A stretch of DNA of 25,919 nt from a virus: the IMG/VR virus record IMGVR_UViG_3300036944_000051, positions 1 to 25,919 of that record; one strand, written 5' to 3'. The position numbers and the translations under genes are program-made. Positions 7,610-14,617 of this stretch are shown one piece after another (position 1 is the stretch's first letter; each line of letters opens with the position of its first letter). The notes under the pieces were generated by a model. It was not told the origin of the DNA and made no database searches. It saw only the letters and a program-made list of their open reading frames with translations.

Positions 7610-9969
7610 GCGTAATTAACCAAAACCTGTTAATGACACCAGAGGGCTACCAGATCAGCCGCTCTGTGCGTCTGCGCTCAAGTGCGAGTGCGTATTTGAA
7701 TCGGACACCGACAAGTGTTACAGATGGAAAAAAATGGACTTGGAGTGCATGGGTAAAAAGAGGCGTACTATCGTCAAATCAAGGTGTATTTGATGGTTAT
7801 TACAACGCCTCAAACTTTACGTCATTGTTTTTTTATAACGATAAACTATATTTTTATAGCATTACTGGCGGTGATTTTGTAACGACAGCGGTCTTCCGTG
7901 ACCCTTCCGCTTGGTATCACATCGTTTTAACTTACGATTCAGCCAATGCTACGTCTGCCGATAGGGTAATTATCTATGTAAACGGTGTTAGACAAGCAGG
8001 AACACTGACAGCAGCGCCAAGTTTAAATGCTGTCACATACATCAACAACACAAGCGCATCGCAGCGTCTTGGTATTCGTTCGGATGTCCCTTGGTATTTT
8101 GATGGATATGTCACCGAGACAAACTTCATTGACGGTCAAGCCCTGACACCAAGCAGCTTCGGTGAAACTGATGCAGTCACAGGCGTGTGGAAGCCAAAGA
8201 AGTACGCTGGCACATACGGCACAAACGGCTTCTACCTAAACTTTGCTGACAACAGCGCAGCGACTGCTGCTGCCATTGGCAAGGACAGCTCAGGAAACGG
8301 CAACAACTGGACACCTAACAACATCAGCGTGACTGCTGGTGTGACCTACGATTCAATGCTTGATGTGCCTACGATGTACGCTGATGGCGGGAATGGGCGT
8401 GGGAATTATGCCGTGTTGAACCCGCTGGACAAGTATTCATCCACCATTGGAACTTCAGAAGCAAACACCAAGCTGATTAGCACAAGTGGTGGGTCATTCC
8501 AGCAGCTTAGAAATACCATTGGTATGTCTAGCGGCAAGTACTACATGGAATGGGTTATTTCATCCATAGGTGCTTCTGGAAGAACTGGTGCTGCCCTAAT
8601 TCGCCACGACAGCAGCTTGGCTGGCGCATCAACATCGACCACTACATCTTGGTGTTACAGCTCAACTGGTGACGCTTATGCAAATAACGTAACTACTGCT
8701 CTTTCCACGGGTGCTATTACCACTGGGACTGACATTGTGATGTATGCCTTTGATGCCGATTCGGGTAAATTCTGGATGGGTAAAAATGGCGTCTGGGCAA
8801 ACAGCGGCGATCCTGCAACGGGTGCAAATCCAATTTACTCTAGCCTAACAAGCGGGCCTTACTTCTTTGGTGGTTGGAACTACAACACTTCGGATGTGGT
8901 GGCGTTTAACTTCGGTCAACGCCCCTTCGCCTACACACCCCCCACAGGCTTCAAGGCGCTGAACACTCAGAACTTGCCTGATGCTACGATCAAGAAGGGT
9001 AATGCTTACTTTAACACTGCACTTTACACAGGTAACGGTGGCAACCAATCTATCACTGGCGTTGGTTTCCAACCTGATTTAGTATGGGGAAAGTTGCGCT
9101 CAGCATCTGGCAATCATCGTTTATCTGATTCAGTTCGTGGGGCTGATAACACGCTGTCGTCAAACTTAACTGACGCAGAAGTTGCAGGTAACGGTCTTGT
9201 CTCGTTTGATGCCGATGGCTTCACAATGGATTCAGGCACGAACATCAACCAAGTCTATCCATACGTGGCGTGGAACTGGAAAGAAAGCGTCTCTGCTGGC
9301 TTTGACATTGTGACCTATACAGGCACTGGTGGCGGTGCTGCTCGCACTATTGCTCACTCTCTTGGTGCTACACCAAAGCTGATGATTAACAAAGGCCGTT
9401 CTGCTGGAACAACAGGCACAGATCATTGGGTTGTGTATCACGGCAACTTCTCTGCTGGTGATTACATTCTGCTAAGTGCAACAAACGCAAAAGCAAACTC
9501 ATCAAACTATTGGGGCAATACTGCTCCAACTTCATCCAATTTTTATGTTGGTGGTGGCGCGGCAAACGTTGGCAATGAGAACGGCATAGGTTATGTCGCC
9601 TACTTGTTCGCAGAAGTCGCTGGCTTTTCCAAGTTCGGAAGCTACACAGGCAACGGGTCTGCTGATGGGCCGTTTGTGTACTGTGGTTTCAGGCCGCGGT
9701 TCATCATGGTGAAGCGCACTGATTCATCTACCTATGGAAACTGGGAGATGATCGATACTGCGCGTGACAGCTACAACCAAGCCTATTTGGACTTGAGTGC
9801 CAACCTATCTGCGGCAGAGAACGCAACTGACGGTGCTTCATGGGACATTCTTTCCAACGGCTTCAAGTGTCGTGACGGTTCTTCAACAGGAAACAAGAAC
9901 GTATCAGGCGGCACATACATCTACGCAGCCTTCGCTGAGAATCCATTTAAAAATAGTTTGGCCCGATGA
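7606..9969 (+). CDS. Long tail fibre with LamG-like, SPRY-like and repeated C-terminal domains
   Basis: The 787-residue protein begins at ATG 7606, overlapping the HNH stop. Residues about 20-190 form a LamG/concanavalin-like sandwich (KKWTWSAWVKRG, WYHIVLTYDS, RVIIYVNGVRQAGTL). About 255-450 resemble a SPRY/B30.2 module (KYYMEWVISS, GKFWMGKNGVW, FNFGQRPFAYTPPTGFKAL). The C-terminal 320 residues contain three related repeats, each beginning YTGNG or YTGTG and continuing into a GFQPDLVW / GATPKLMI / GFRPRFIMVK strand, with W-rich segments typical of DUF7483-type phage fibre domains. These domains bind glycans or proteins, so this is the probable receptor-binding fibre. Domain limits are estimated by eye. 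Confidence 0.85.
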   Translation: MSVINQNLLMTPEGYQISRSVRLRSSASAYLNRTPTSVTDGKKWTWSAWVKRGVLSSNQGVFDGYYNASNFTSLFFYNDKLYFYSITGGDFVTTAVFRDPSAWYHIVLTYDSANATSADRVIIYVNGVRQAGTLTAAPSLNAVTYINNTSASQRLGIRSDVPWYFDGYVTETNFIDGQALTPSSFGETDAVTGVWKPKKYAGTYGTNGFYLNFADNSAATAAAIGKDSSGNGNNWTPNNISVTAGVTYDSMLDVPTMYADGGNGRGNYAVLNPLDKYSSTIGTSEANTKLISTSGGSFQQLRNTIGMSSGKYYMEWVISSIGASGRTGAALIRHDSSLAGASTSTTTSWCYSSTGDAYANNVTTALSTGAITTGTDIVMYAFDADSGKFWMGKNGVWANSGDPATGANPIYSSLTSGPYFFGGWNYNTSDVVAFNFGQRPFAYTPPTGFKALNTQNLPDATIKKGNAYFNTALYTGNGGNQSITGVGFQPDLVWGKLRSASGNHRLSDSVRGADNTLSSNLTDAEVAGNGLVSFDADGFTMDSGTNINQVYPYVAWNWKESVSAGFDIVTYTGTGGGAARTIAHSLGATPKLMINKGRSAGTTGTDHWVVYHGNFSAGDYILLSATNAKANSSNYWGNTAPTSSNFYVGGGAANVGNENGIGYVAYLFAEVAGFSKFGSYTGNGSADGPFVYCGFRPRFIMVKRTDSSTYGNWEMIDTARDSYNQAYLDLSANLSAAENATDGASWDILSNGFKCRDGSSTGNKNVSGGTYIYAAFAENPFKNSLAR

Positions 9970-9985
9970 GGTCTGAAAGGAAAAA

Positions 9986-10417
9986 ATGTTTCAACTAGAT
10001 AACAACCCATTGGCCTTAGATGTGCCATTTGTTCACAACGAAATCTCCTACCCTGCCAACTGGCTTCGCTTGGCAACTCCAGAGGAGCGAGCTGCTATTG
10101 GCATCACTGAAGTGGATGATGCTGCTTCTTATGATGATCGATTCTATTGGGGCGTTGGAAATCCAAAAGATTTAACTTCACTTAAATCAAACTGGTCTGC
10201 ACAGATCAAAGACACAACCAACAAGCTGCTTGCTGAAACAGATTGGATGGTCATTCGCAAGGCCGAACGTGACGTTGCAATCCCTGCTGATACTGTTGCC
10301 TACCGCGCTGCTGTTTTAGTTGAGTGTGACCGCTTGTTGGCTGCTATTGATGGTGCTGCTGATGTTGAGGCATTGGCTATTGTTGTGGGTACTCAGAACT
10401 GGCCTGAAGGAGTGTAA
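9986..10417 (+). CDS. Probable tail fibre assembly / DUF4376-like protein
   Basis: The 143-residue protein has a good SD (GAAAGGA) and follows the long fibre gene by 16 bases. Residues 1-60 contain a short strand-rich segment with SYPANWLRLATPEERAAIGI and then DDRFYWG, a pattern common in fibre-associated proteins of T7-like and siphovirus genomes. The second half is helical, with TNKLLAETDWMVIRKAERD and RAAVLVECDRLLAAIDGA, which resembles the DUF4376/XkdW-type C-terminal helix pair. Position immediately after the fibre gene supports a fibre chaperone or small fibre component. No enzyme motif is present. Confidence 0.65.
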   Translation: MFQLDNNPLALDVPFVHNEISYPANWLRLATPEERAAIGITEVDDAASYDDRFYWGVGNPKDLTSLKSNWSAQIKDTTNKLLAETDWMVIRKAERDVAIPADTVAYRAAVLVECDRLLAAIDGAADVEALAIVVGTQNWPEGV

Positions 10418-10419
10418 TC

Positions 10420-10623
10420 TTGGCGACAATTGATGCAACAGAAGCACGTTTGTCTACGCATGAAGAAATTTGTGCGCTTAGATATGAAAAGATCAATCAT
10501 TCGTTAGAAAACGGTGATAAGCGCATGAGCAAAATCGAATACTTGTTGTATGCGGTGATGGCTGTTGTGCTTCTTGGCCCTGGCGTTGGTGCTGAGTTCT
10601 TCAAGAAACTAATCGGTCTGTGA
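10420..10623 (+). CDS. Small membrane protein, XhlA-like holin candidate
   Basis: The 67-residue product starts at TTG 10420; AAGGAG at 10407-10412 gives a seven-base SD spacing and supports this start. An N-terminal amphipathic helical part (residues 5-37, containing RLSTHEEICALRYEKIN) is followed by one transmembrane segment (about 39-58) and a short basic tail. This layout resembles XhlA-type hemolysin/holin partners. Its stop lies two bases before the GTG of the next gene. It opens the lysis region, so a role in membrane permeabilisation is likely, but one-TM proteins cannot be assigned as holins by sequence alone. Confidence 0.6.
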   Translation: MATIDATEARLSTHEEICALRYEKINHSLENGDKRMSKIEYLLYAVMAVVLLGPGVGAEFFKKLIGL

Positions 10624-10624
10624 T

Positions 10625-11311
10625 GTGCCAATTGGAACTGCGTTATTCGCGGCGACAACGGCTTTTCAGCTAGTCAAAGAAGGCTGCGCTCTTTACAAAG
10701 AAGTGAAGGGCGTAGCTGGCAACGTAAAGCAAATCTATGATGAAATTTCTGGGCAGTTTGCTGGCAAAACAGTTTCTAAGGAACAAGCTAAGAAAATTGA
10801 GGCAGAGAAGACGCGTATTGCGGAAGTAGCAAAGGCTGACCCTGACCAAGTTATTTTCAAGATTGGTGACGAACTTGGAAATATGTTTGATGCGTTTGAC
10901 ACGCTTGAGGCTTTATTCTGGGAGCAGGAGCGAGAAGCCAAGAAGTTGCAGGGTAAGGATGTATCACTAAAAAGAATGGCTTTAAGGCGCATTATGGTGA
11001 GGCAGAAGCTACTTGCCATGCAGGTTGAGTTGAGAGAGCAAATGGTTTATCACAGCCCACCTGAACTTGGTGCGTTGTGGTCGCAGTTTGAAGAAATGCG
11101 CGAACAGATTGAAGAAGAACAAAGGTTGGCTCGTGAGAAGCAAGATCGTGAAGACAGGATTGCAAGGCTTGAGCATGAAGAACTGATGGAAGAAGTGCGA
11201 GTGAAATCAATGGATGCAGGAATTGCTGTTGTGATGTTGATTTTTATGGGGTTGATTCTGTGGCTAGTAAAAAATCAAGCGATAGCACGAGCGTCTTTCT
11301 GGCACACCTGA
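10625..11311 (+). CDS. Coiled-coil protein with C-terminal membrane anchor
   Basis: The 228-residue protein uses GTG 10625, two bases past the previous stop; the first in-frame ATG is too far downstream. The N-terminal 60 residues are helical with LFAATTAFQLVKEG and YKEVKGVAGNVKQIYDEI. Residues about 115-195 are a highly charged Glu/Arg/Gln coiled coil, and one hydrophobic segment (AVVMLIFMGLILWLV) lies near the C-terminus. Proteins of this design occur beside the lysis genes of other freshwater and marine phages, but no function is established. It could organise or regulate holin assembly. Its 3' end overlaps the next gene by 52 bases. Confidence 0.6.
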   Translation: MPIGTALFAATTAFQLVKEGCALYKEVKGVAGNVKQIYDEISGQFAGKTVSKEQAKKIEAEKTRIAEVAKADPDQVIFKIGDELGNMFDAFDTLEALFWEQEREAKKLQGKDVSLKRMALRRIMVRQKLLAMQVELREQMVYHSPPELGALWSQFEEMREQIEEEQRLAREKQDREDRIARLEHEELMEEVRVKSMDAGIAVVMLIFMGLILWLVKNQAIARASFWHT

Positions 11312-11451
11312 TTGTTTTGGTTGTGCTGTTGATTGTCTTTACTTTCTCATTCATGGCTTATGTTGATACGTTATGGATGAAGGCAGAGATTAAAAAAGAG
11401 GCTCGTGAGTTAAGAAAACTGAAAGAGGAATTGAAGGAAATGACAAAGTGA
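11260..11451 (+). CDS. Small one-TM protein with basic/acidic coiled tail
   Basis: The 63-residue product starts at GTG 11260, inside the end of the preceding gene; the upstream ATGGGG tract is only a weak SD, so initiation may rely on coupling. It has a short Ser/Lys-rich N-terminus, a strongly hydrophobic segment at about residues 12-35 (HLIVLVVLLIVFTFSFMAYV) and a charged helical tail (EIKKEARELRKLKEELKEM). The tail is a good amphipathic/coiled-coil candidate. Membership in the lysis or envelope-remodelling group is inferred from position. It shares the four bases GTGA with the next gene. Confidence 0.55.
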   Translation: MASKKSSDSTSVFLAHLIVLVVLLIVFTFSFMAYVDTLWMKAEIKKEARELRKLKEELKEMTK

Positions 11452-11669
11452 AATACCTACTAACAATTGTTCTTTTTTCATTGGTTGGTTTAGCTGGTTG
11501 TCTTGATGACCGCTATCGCTATCCATGCCAAAACCCTGACAACTTCAATTTAGCAGAGTGTCAGAAGCCACGTTGTTTGTTTACTCAAACTTGCCCTGAG
11601 TATTTAGTCGCCCCAATCTTGGAGAAGAAAATTGAGCCATCCCAACCACCCGCATCGTCTGAGCGTTGA
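11448..11669 (+). CDS. Cys-rich phage lipoprotein
   Basis: The 73-residue product starts at GTG 11448, overlapping the previous stop, with AAGGAA upstream. Residues 1-17 form a signal sequence and LVGLAGC is a clear lipobox with Cys18 as the lipidated residue. The mature chain is short and contains four more cysteines (in YRYPCQNP, AECQKPRC, QTCPEY), suggesting disulfides in the periplasm. A separate, conventional Rz1 lies downstream, so this is not needed as the o-spanin. Such lipoproteins may act in superinfection exclusion or lysis, which is speculative. The motif DRYRYPCQNP recurs in lysis-region proteins of other phages as far as I recall. Confidence 0.75.
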   Translation: MKYLLTIVLFSLVGLAGCLDDRYRYPCQNPDNFNLAECQKPRCLFTQTCPEYLVAPILEKKIEPSQPPASSER

Positions 11670-12096
11670 ACAGATTGAAACCCTAGTCTGGGGTTTTGTT
11701 GTTGTTGTCGTCACGCTAATCTTGGCTTTCATTGTGATTGCCTTGCTTTACTCAGTGACTTTTGTTGTCCAGCCAATCAAGTCAATGGCCCCTATTGACA
11801 TGGCTTACACCAAGATGTTGAACGACATTGTTCTTCTTGTTGTTGGTGGCATTGGTGGCGTAATGAGCCGTAAAGGTATCCAAGCAGGCTCGCAGGCTAT
11901 TGCTTCAAAGGTAGAGGTAAAGGGAGATACAACGCCCCCAAAGCCTAACGACCCATCGGGCGCTTTGCCTGTATGGGTCAATCCTGCTTTAGATGAATCG
12001 TGGACTCCACCACCACCACCTACAACGCCACCAGAGCATCTTGAATCAGATCAAGAACGTGAGCAGTTGGCACTTGCAAGGGCATCAAATGATTAA
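11632..12096 (+). CDS. Two-TM holin candidate with Pro-rich C-terminus
   Basis: The 154-residue product begins at TTG 11632, with GGAG at 11621-11624 seven bases before it; it overlaps the lipoprotein gene by 38 bases. A His-rich short N-terminus precedes a long hydrophobic helix (about 18-46, GFVVVVVTLILAFIVIALLY) and a second shorter one (about 63-79, MLNDIVLLVVGGIGGVMS), then a basic segment and a soluble Pro-rich tail with WTPPPPPTTPPEH. Two membrane helices, location beside Rz/Rz1 and endolysin, and size fit a class II holin, the protein that times release of the endolysin. The family name is not certain. Confidence 0.65.
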   Translation: MSHPNHPHRLSVEQIETLVWGFVVVVVTLILAFIVIALLYSVTFVVQPIKSMAPIDMAYTKMLNDIVLLVVGGIGGVMSRKGIQAGSQAIASKVEVKGDTTPPKPNDPSGALPVWVNPALDESWTPPPPPTTPPEHLESDQEREQLALARASND

Positions 12097-12547
12097 CCCA
12101 TGGATGATTATTGGCGTAATCTGTGTGGTGCTTGGAACTTACAAGTACGGCACACACACTGGTTACAAAGAGCGAAATCAAGAAATGCAAGCAGAGATTG
12201 CTAATCTTAATGAGCAGTCACGCGCTAAAGAGCAAAAACTTGCTGAAGACCTTAACCAAACATCTTCACAACTGAAAGAGGCTAATGATGTTGTCACTAA
12301 AAAACAAACTGATCTTGATATTGCCATTCGTGCTGGTAGGGTGCGCCTCAACTCAAGTTGCCCACAAGGGAGTTCAAGTTCCACCACTGCCAGCGGAGAT
12401 AACCAAACAGGAAGCGAATCTGAGCAAGCGACTCTTAGAGCTATTGCAGAACTCGCAGCAGAAGGCGACAGAGCAATCAACAAGCTCAACGCCTGCATCG
12501 CAGCTTATGAGCAAGTAAGGAGCCAAGTAAATGACAGTAACCGCTGA
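12089..12547 (+). CDS. Rz: i-spanin (Rz-like)
   Basis: The 152-residue product starts at ATG 12089, overlapping the holin candidate by 8 bases; an in-frame upstream ATG at 11993 would add His-rich residues out of context. Residues about 4-20 form one N-terminal inner-membrane anchor (MIIGVICVVLGTYKYG). The rest is a periplasmic coiled coil (EIANLNEQSRAKEQKLAEDL, SQLKEANDVVTKKQTDL), a Ser/Gly-rich linker with one Cys, and a helical C-terminus (IAELAAEGDRAINKLNACIA). This is the standard Rz plan: it links to the outer-membrane o-spanin and fuses the membranes after the endolysin acts. The nested Rz1 frame at 12285 confirms the assignment. Confidence 0.9.
   Translation: MINPWMIIGVICVVLGTYKYGTHTGYKERNQEMQAEIANLNEQSRAKEQKLAEDLNQTSSQLKEANDVVTKKQTDLDIAIRAGRVRLNSSCPQGSSSSTTASGDNQTGSESEQATLRAIAELAAEGDRAINKLNACIAAYEQVRSQVNDSNR
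12285..12518 (+). CDS. Rz1: o-spanin (Rz1-like), fully nested in Rz
   Basis: The 77-residue lipoprotein is encoded entirely within Rz in a different forward frame. Start is ATG 12285 or the adjacent ATG 12288, with AAGAGG upstream. It carries a basic N-terminus, a hydrophobic signal and the lipobox LVGC (Cys20), followed by a Pro-containing region (GVQVPPLPAEIT) and a Gln/Ser-rich end. Short Pro-bearing lipoproteins nested in an Rz gene are the classic embedded Rz/Rz1 arrangement of lambda-type phages. The mature protein should sit in the outer membrane and bind the C-terminus of Rz. Confidence 0.9.
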   Translation: MMLSLKNKLILILPFVLVGCASTQVAHKGVQVPPLPAEITKQEANLSKRLLELLQNSQQKATEQSTSSTPASQLMSK

Positions 12548-13133
12548 ACAACTAGCAAAGTTGCACATTGGCCCTGAATGGGTGGATGCTCTAAACGAGA
12601 CATTTGAGCGTTTTCAGATTGATACGCCTAACAAACAAGCTGCCTTTATTGGGCAGTGTTCTCATGAGTGCGGTAACTTTCGCATCCTTGAAGAAAATCT
12701 AAACTATCGTGCCGCAACCTTAATGAAGTTGTGGGCAAAGCGTTTTCCTACTTTAGAAGTTGCAAATCAGTATGGTGGTAATCCTAAGAAAATTGCAAAC
12801 ATGGTTTACTCAAATCGAATGGGAAACCGTGACGAGGCGTCTGGAGATGGGTATCGTTTCCGTGGTCGTGGCTGTATTCAGCTTACTGGTCATGCAAATT
12901 ATTTTCACGCTGGAAAAGCACTAGGCGTTGACTTTGTGATGGAGCCTGACCTTGTGGCAACTCCAAAGTTTGCCGCCCTGACTGCTGGCTGGTTTTGGTC
13001 TACTCACGATTGCAACCGACTAGCCGCAAATGGTGATTGGATTGGCCTAACCAAGAAGATCAATGGCGGGACTATTGGCCTTGAAGATCGCGTGAAGCAC
13101 ATCACGCAAGCATTATCAGTCTTGACTAATTAG
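12531..13133 (+). CDS. Endolysin, glycoside hydrolase family 19
   Basis: The 200-residue enzyme overlaps Rz by 17 bases. It shows the GH19 chitinase-like fold used as lysozyme by many Gram-negative phages: the general acid region SHECGNFRILEE (Glu46 with Glu54/Glu55 nearby), GDGYRFRGRGCIQLTG at about 105-120, and the C-terminal TKKINGGTIGLEDRVKH. There is no signal peptide or added cell-wall-binding domain, so it is a globular canonical endolysin that needs a holin to reach the peptidoglycan, where it cleaves the glycan strand. Length matches stand-alone GH19 endolysins. It ends the rightward late block and faces the leftward operon. Confidence 0.93.
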   Translation: MTVTAEQLAKLHIGPEWVDALNETFERFQIDTPNKQAAFIGQCSHECGNFRILEENLNYRAATLMKLWAKRFPTLEVANQYGGNPKKIANMVYSNRMGNRDEASGDGYRFRGRGCIQLTGHANYFHAGKALGVDFVMEPDLVATPKFAALTAGWFWSTHDCNRLAANGDWIGLTKKINGGTIGLEDRVKHITQALSVLTN

Positions 13134-13208
13134 CAAAGCAAGTACAACGCAAAACACAGTTACATAAAAGACTGCTGCAACAAATAAAAAACAAATAATT
13201 TCAACCAT
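13116..13208 (-). CDS. Putative 30-aa single-TM microprotein
   Basis: On the minus strand ATG 13208 opens a 30-residue frame ending at TGA 13118-13116. AAAGGAG lies seven bases before the start, one of the best SDs in this operon, and the start overlaps the end of the zinc-finger gene by 8 bases. The product (starting MVEIICFLFVAAVFYVTVF) is almost entirely one hydrophobic helix. The 3' end overlaps the endolysin 3' end by 18 bases in convergent orientation. It is the last frame of the leftward operon. Function is unknown; a membrane-acting or accidental ORF are both possible. Confidence 0.45.
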   Translation of the reverse strand: MVEIICFLFVAAVFYVTVFCVVLALLISQD

Positions 13209-13314
13209 GTTGATGCTCCTTTGCTTCGCCTAGAGTTTGGAAGTATTCGTCACACACTTTGCAATGCCAGAGCTTTTGTTCTCTGACAGTTGCAATGCGT
13301 TGTTGACGACCCAT
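13201..13314 (-). CDS. 37-aa zinc-finger-like protein
   Basis: I place the start at ATG 13314, which follows the upstream gene by 7 bases and has GAAGG upstream; the longer frame from 13401 lacks an SD and lies within the previous gene. The product contains WHCKVCDEYF, then a helix ending EHQH, giving a C-x2-C-x11-H-x-H arrangement like a minimal C2H2 finger. Such tiny zinc-binding proteins are common in early phage operons and may bind nucleic acid or host proteins. The role is not known. Confidence 0.55.
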   Translation of the reverse strand: MGRQQRIATVREQKLWHCKVCDEYFQTLGEAKEHQHG

Positions 13315-13321
13315 CCAGCCT

Positions 13322-13567
13322 TCAATTACTCGTGAATCGCCCCGATAACTTGTCACGGACTCTAGATTTCGTGGCAATCTTTGATTGATTAAGTTCTTCA
13401 TGTGTTTTCAGGAAATAGTCTAAAGACCCATTTTCTGATGAAATCCTTACCGTTTTCAATCCAACTTCACGCTGGCGGTAAGGTTTCTTTTGCACTTCTT
13501 GCTTGGGCCAAGGTGCGTTGGGGGCTAGAACCGTCTTGTATTTCGGTGATTCGTTCAAATTCTTCAT
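13322..13567 (-). CDS. Small hypothetical protein (KNLNESPKYK)
   Basis: An 81-residue frame starts at ATG 13567 (alternatives: ATG 13597 or GTG 13603). The product is basic and Lys/Pro-rich at the N-terminus (MKNLNESPKYKTVLAPNAPW), with no membrane segment or catalytic motif. It overlaps the upstream small gene (13467-13661) by about 100 bases in another frame, unusually long for this operon, so one of the two may be shorter than drawn or not expressed. Codon choice looks natural in this frame. No family recognised. Confidence 0.45.
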   Translation of the reverse strand: MKNLNESPKYKTVLAPNAPWPKQEVQKKPYRQREVGLKTVRISSENGSLDYFLKTHEELNQSKIATKSRVRDKLSGRFTSN

Positions 13568-13661
13568 CTTCTTCTTTTGTCCATTTAATGTTGTCATAGC
13601 CACTAGAGAACTTTGCTTGGTCTGTGGGCCGTTGTGCGTGTCCTTTTCCGCCTGCGCTCAT
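13467..13661 (-). CDS. Small conserved phage protein (GGKGHAQRPTD type)
   Basis: The 64-residue product starts at ATG 13661 in an ATGA overlap with the upstream gene and has a strong AAAGGGG SD. The N-terminus (MSAGGKGHAQRPTDQAKF, then SGYDNI) matches a very frequent motif of tiny phage proteins that begin with GGKG...RP and continue with F-x-x-x-Y/W-D-x-I. The C-terminal half is acidic then basic. These proteins are found in early regions of many proteobacterial phages, but no function is established. The start evidence is better than for the overlapping downstream frame. Confidence 0.65.
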   Translation of the reverse strand: MSAGGKGHAQRPTDQAKFSSGYDNIKWTKEEDEEFERITEIQDGSSPQRTLAQARSAKETLPPA

Positions 13662-13909
13662 TTAATCCCCTTTGGCATACCTGCCTTTGCATAAGTGTAA
13701 AACTGAGTTGGCTCAATTGAAACGCGCTTAGTCTTTGGAAAGTCGCTCAAAGGACTAGACTTAGTTGTTCCATCGCTTTCGCGTGTGGCTCGTGCCATCG
13801 TTCCGTACTTCACGCCATTTGCTTTTTGGGCGGCTTCTTTACGGATAGAAGAAATAAATTCTGGCATATACGTTTCAACGTATTTAGGGGAAAAAGCATT
13901 AACAGTCAT
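13658..13909 (-). CDS. Small hypothetical protein
   Basis: The frame could start at TTG 13945 or at ATG 13909. I chose ATG 13909, giving 83 residues that begin MTVNAFSPKYVETYMPEF, because the TTG lacks an SD and its added residues form an odd hydrophobic stretch; the ATG also has only a weak SD (GGA). The protein is basic with a helical centre (SSIRKEAAQKANG) and Ser/Thr-rich C-terminus ending PKGIK. Its stop overlaps the start of the next gene (ATGA). No known family or motif is visible. Confidence 0.55.
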   Translation of the reverse strand: MTVNAFSPKYVETYMPEFISSIRKEAAQKANGVKYGTMARATRESDGTTKSSPLSDFPKTKRVSIEPTQFYTYAKAGMPKGIK

Positions 13910-13948
13910 CAAGAATCCAATCAATAAAAAGTCCAAATAGTACAAGGC

Positions 13949-14251
13949 TCATAAGAAACTCTCTTGCGCTGGTTTGTAGCGCCATTCACGCTCTTGCCTA
14001 CCGCTGTTTGATTTGACGGTAATGCCTGTTTGCTCGATGCAATCCATCTTCTCTAACTCACTTAAACGTCTTGCCACCTGGTTGCTTTGAAGCCCTGTGG
14101 CGTTGGCAATTCCATCCTTACCCATTGGCCCAAATCGTTGCAGTGCAGCCACAATGACTTCTTGGTGCATCTTGGCTGCGTCTTTGATTGAATCAGCCGC
14201 TTGAAAGCTGGTGATTGCGTCTGTTGCTCTTGCTCGTATAAATTTAAACAT
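13949..14251 (-). CDS. Winged-helix DNA-binding protein
   Basis: ATG 14251 has AGGAA upstream and is preferred to the in-frame ATG at 14290, whose extra residues are Pro-rich and out of context. The 100-residue product contains an HTH core at about residues 30-70 (VIVAALQRFGPMGKDGIAN, ATGLQSNQVARRLSELEKM), followed by a beta-wing with VKSNSGRQEREWRY. This is the MarR/ArsR-like winged-helix pattern. In the leftward recombination operon it may be a transcription regulator or a replication-associated DNA-binding protein. The preceding 111-base gap includes GTGGG/CCCAC arms around 14322-14338, a possible operator. Confidence 0.65.
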   Translation of the reverse strand: MFKFIRARATDAITSFQAADSIKDAAKMHQEVIVAALQRFGPMGKDGIANATGLQSNQVARRLSELEKMDCIEQTGITVKSNSGRQEREWRYKPAQESFL

Positions 14252-14362
14252 ATTGGTTCCTAAAGGTTGGGGTGGTGGTACTCGCTGCACTGCTTGCCGC
14301 CGCTATGCCTGTGACAATCACGGTGGGAGTTCAACCCACAGCATCCGCTTTCCCACCAAAAA

Positions 14363-14617
14363 TCAGAAATTCAAATCATCGTCTGGAAAGCCATCATTAG
14401 TCTGCTTCTTTGGTGCAAACTTCTGGTCGCCTTCTTTTGGCTCAAAAAGGTATGCCCAACCTTCCCAACCGCCTTCAACCAAAGGCATCTGGTCAAGTTT
14501 TAGCATTGGACCTTTCTTGGTTTCAATGACGCTACCAATGCGTTGGTAACGGGTTTTTTCCTGACCATCCTTTTGGTATGTGCCAGCTTTGACGGTTACT
14601 TCATAAATTACTGCCAT
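14363..14617 (-). CDS. SSB-like single-stranded DNA-binding protein
   Basis: The 84-residue protein overlaps the end of the YqaJ gene by 17 bases. It has a short beta-rich body (IYEVTVKAGTYQKDGQEKTR, RIGSVIETKKGPMLKLD, GWAYLFEPKEGD) and a disordered tail ending DDDLNF. The acidic tail closing with aromatic F is the hallmark of SSB proteins, whose tip docks partner enzymes, and proteins of this exact shape are annotated as phage SSB in other genomes. Association with Erf and YqaJ makes a recombination role likely. The compact length means the OB fold is atypical, so confidence is moderate. Confidence 0.65.
   Translation of the reverse strand: MAVIYEVTVKAGTYQKDGQEKTRYQRIGSVIETKKGPMLKLDQMPLVEGGWEGWAYLFEPKEGDQKFAPKKQTNDGFPDDDLNF

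Noticed and set aside
14252-14362. Possible tRNA (GTGGG-AGTTCAA-CCCAC looks like a T-arm)
   Set aside because: The TTC sits at the wrong position in the loop, and no matching acceptor, D-arm or anticodon arm could be formed on either strand.
14211-14549. 112-codon plus-strand frame across the winged-helix/SSB gap
   Set aside because: It runs antisense across the SSB-like gene and the start of the winged-helix gene; both minus-strand genes have better evidence.
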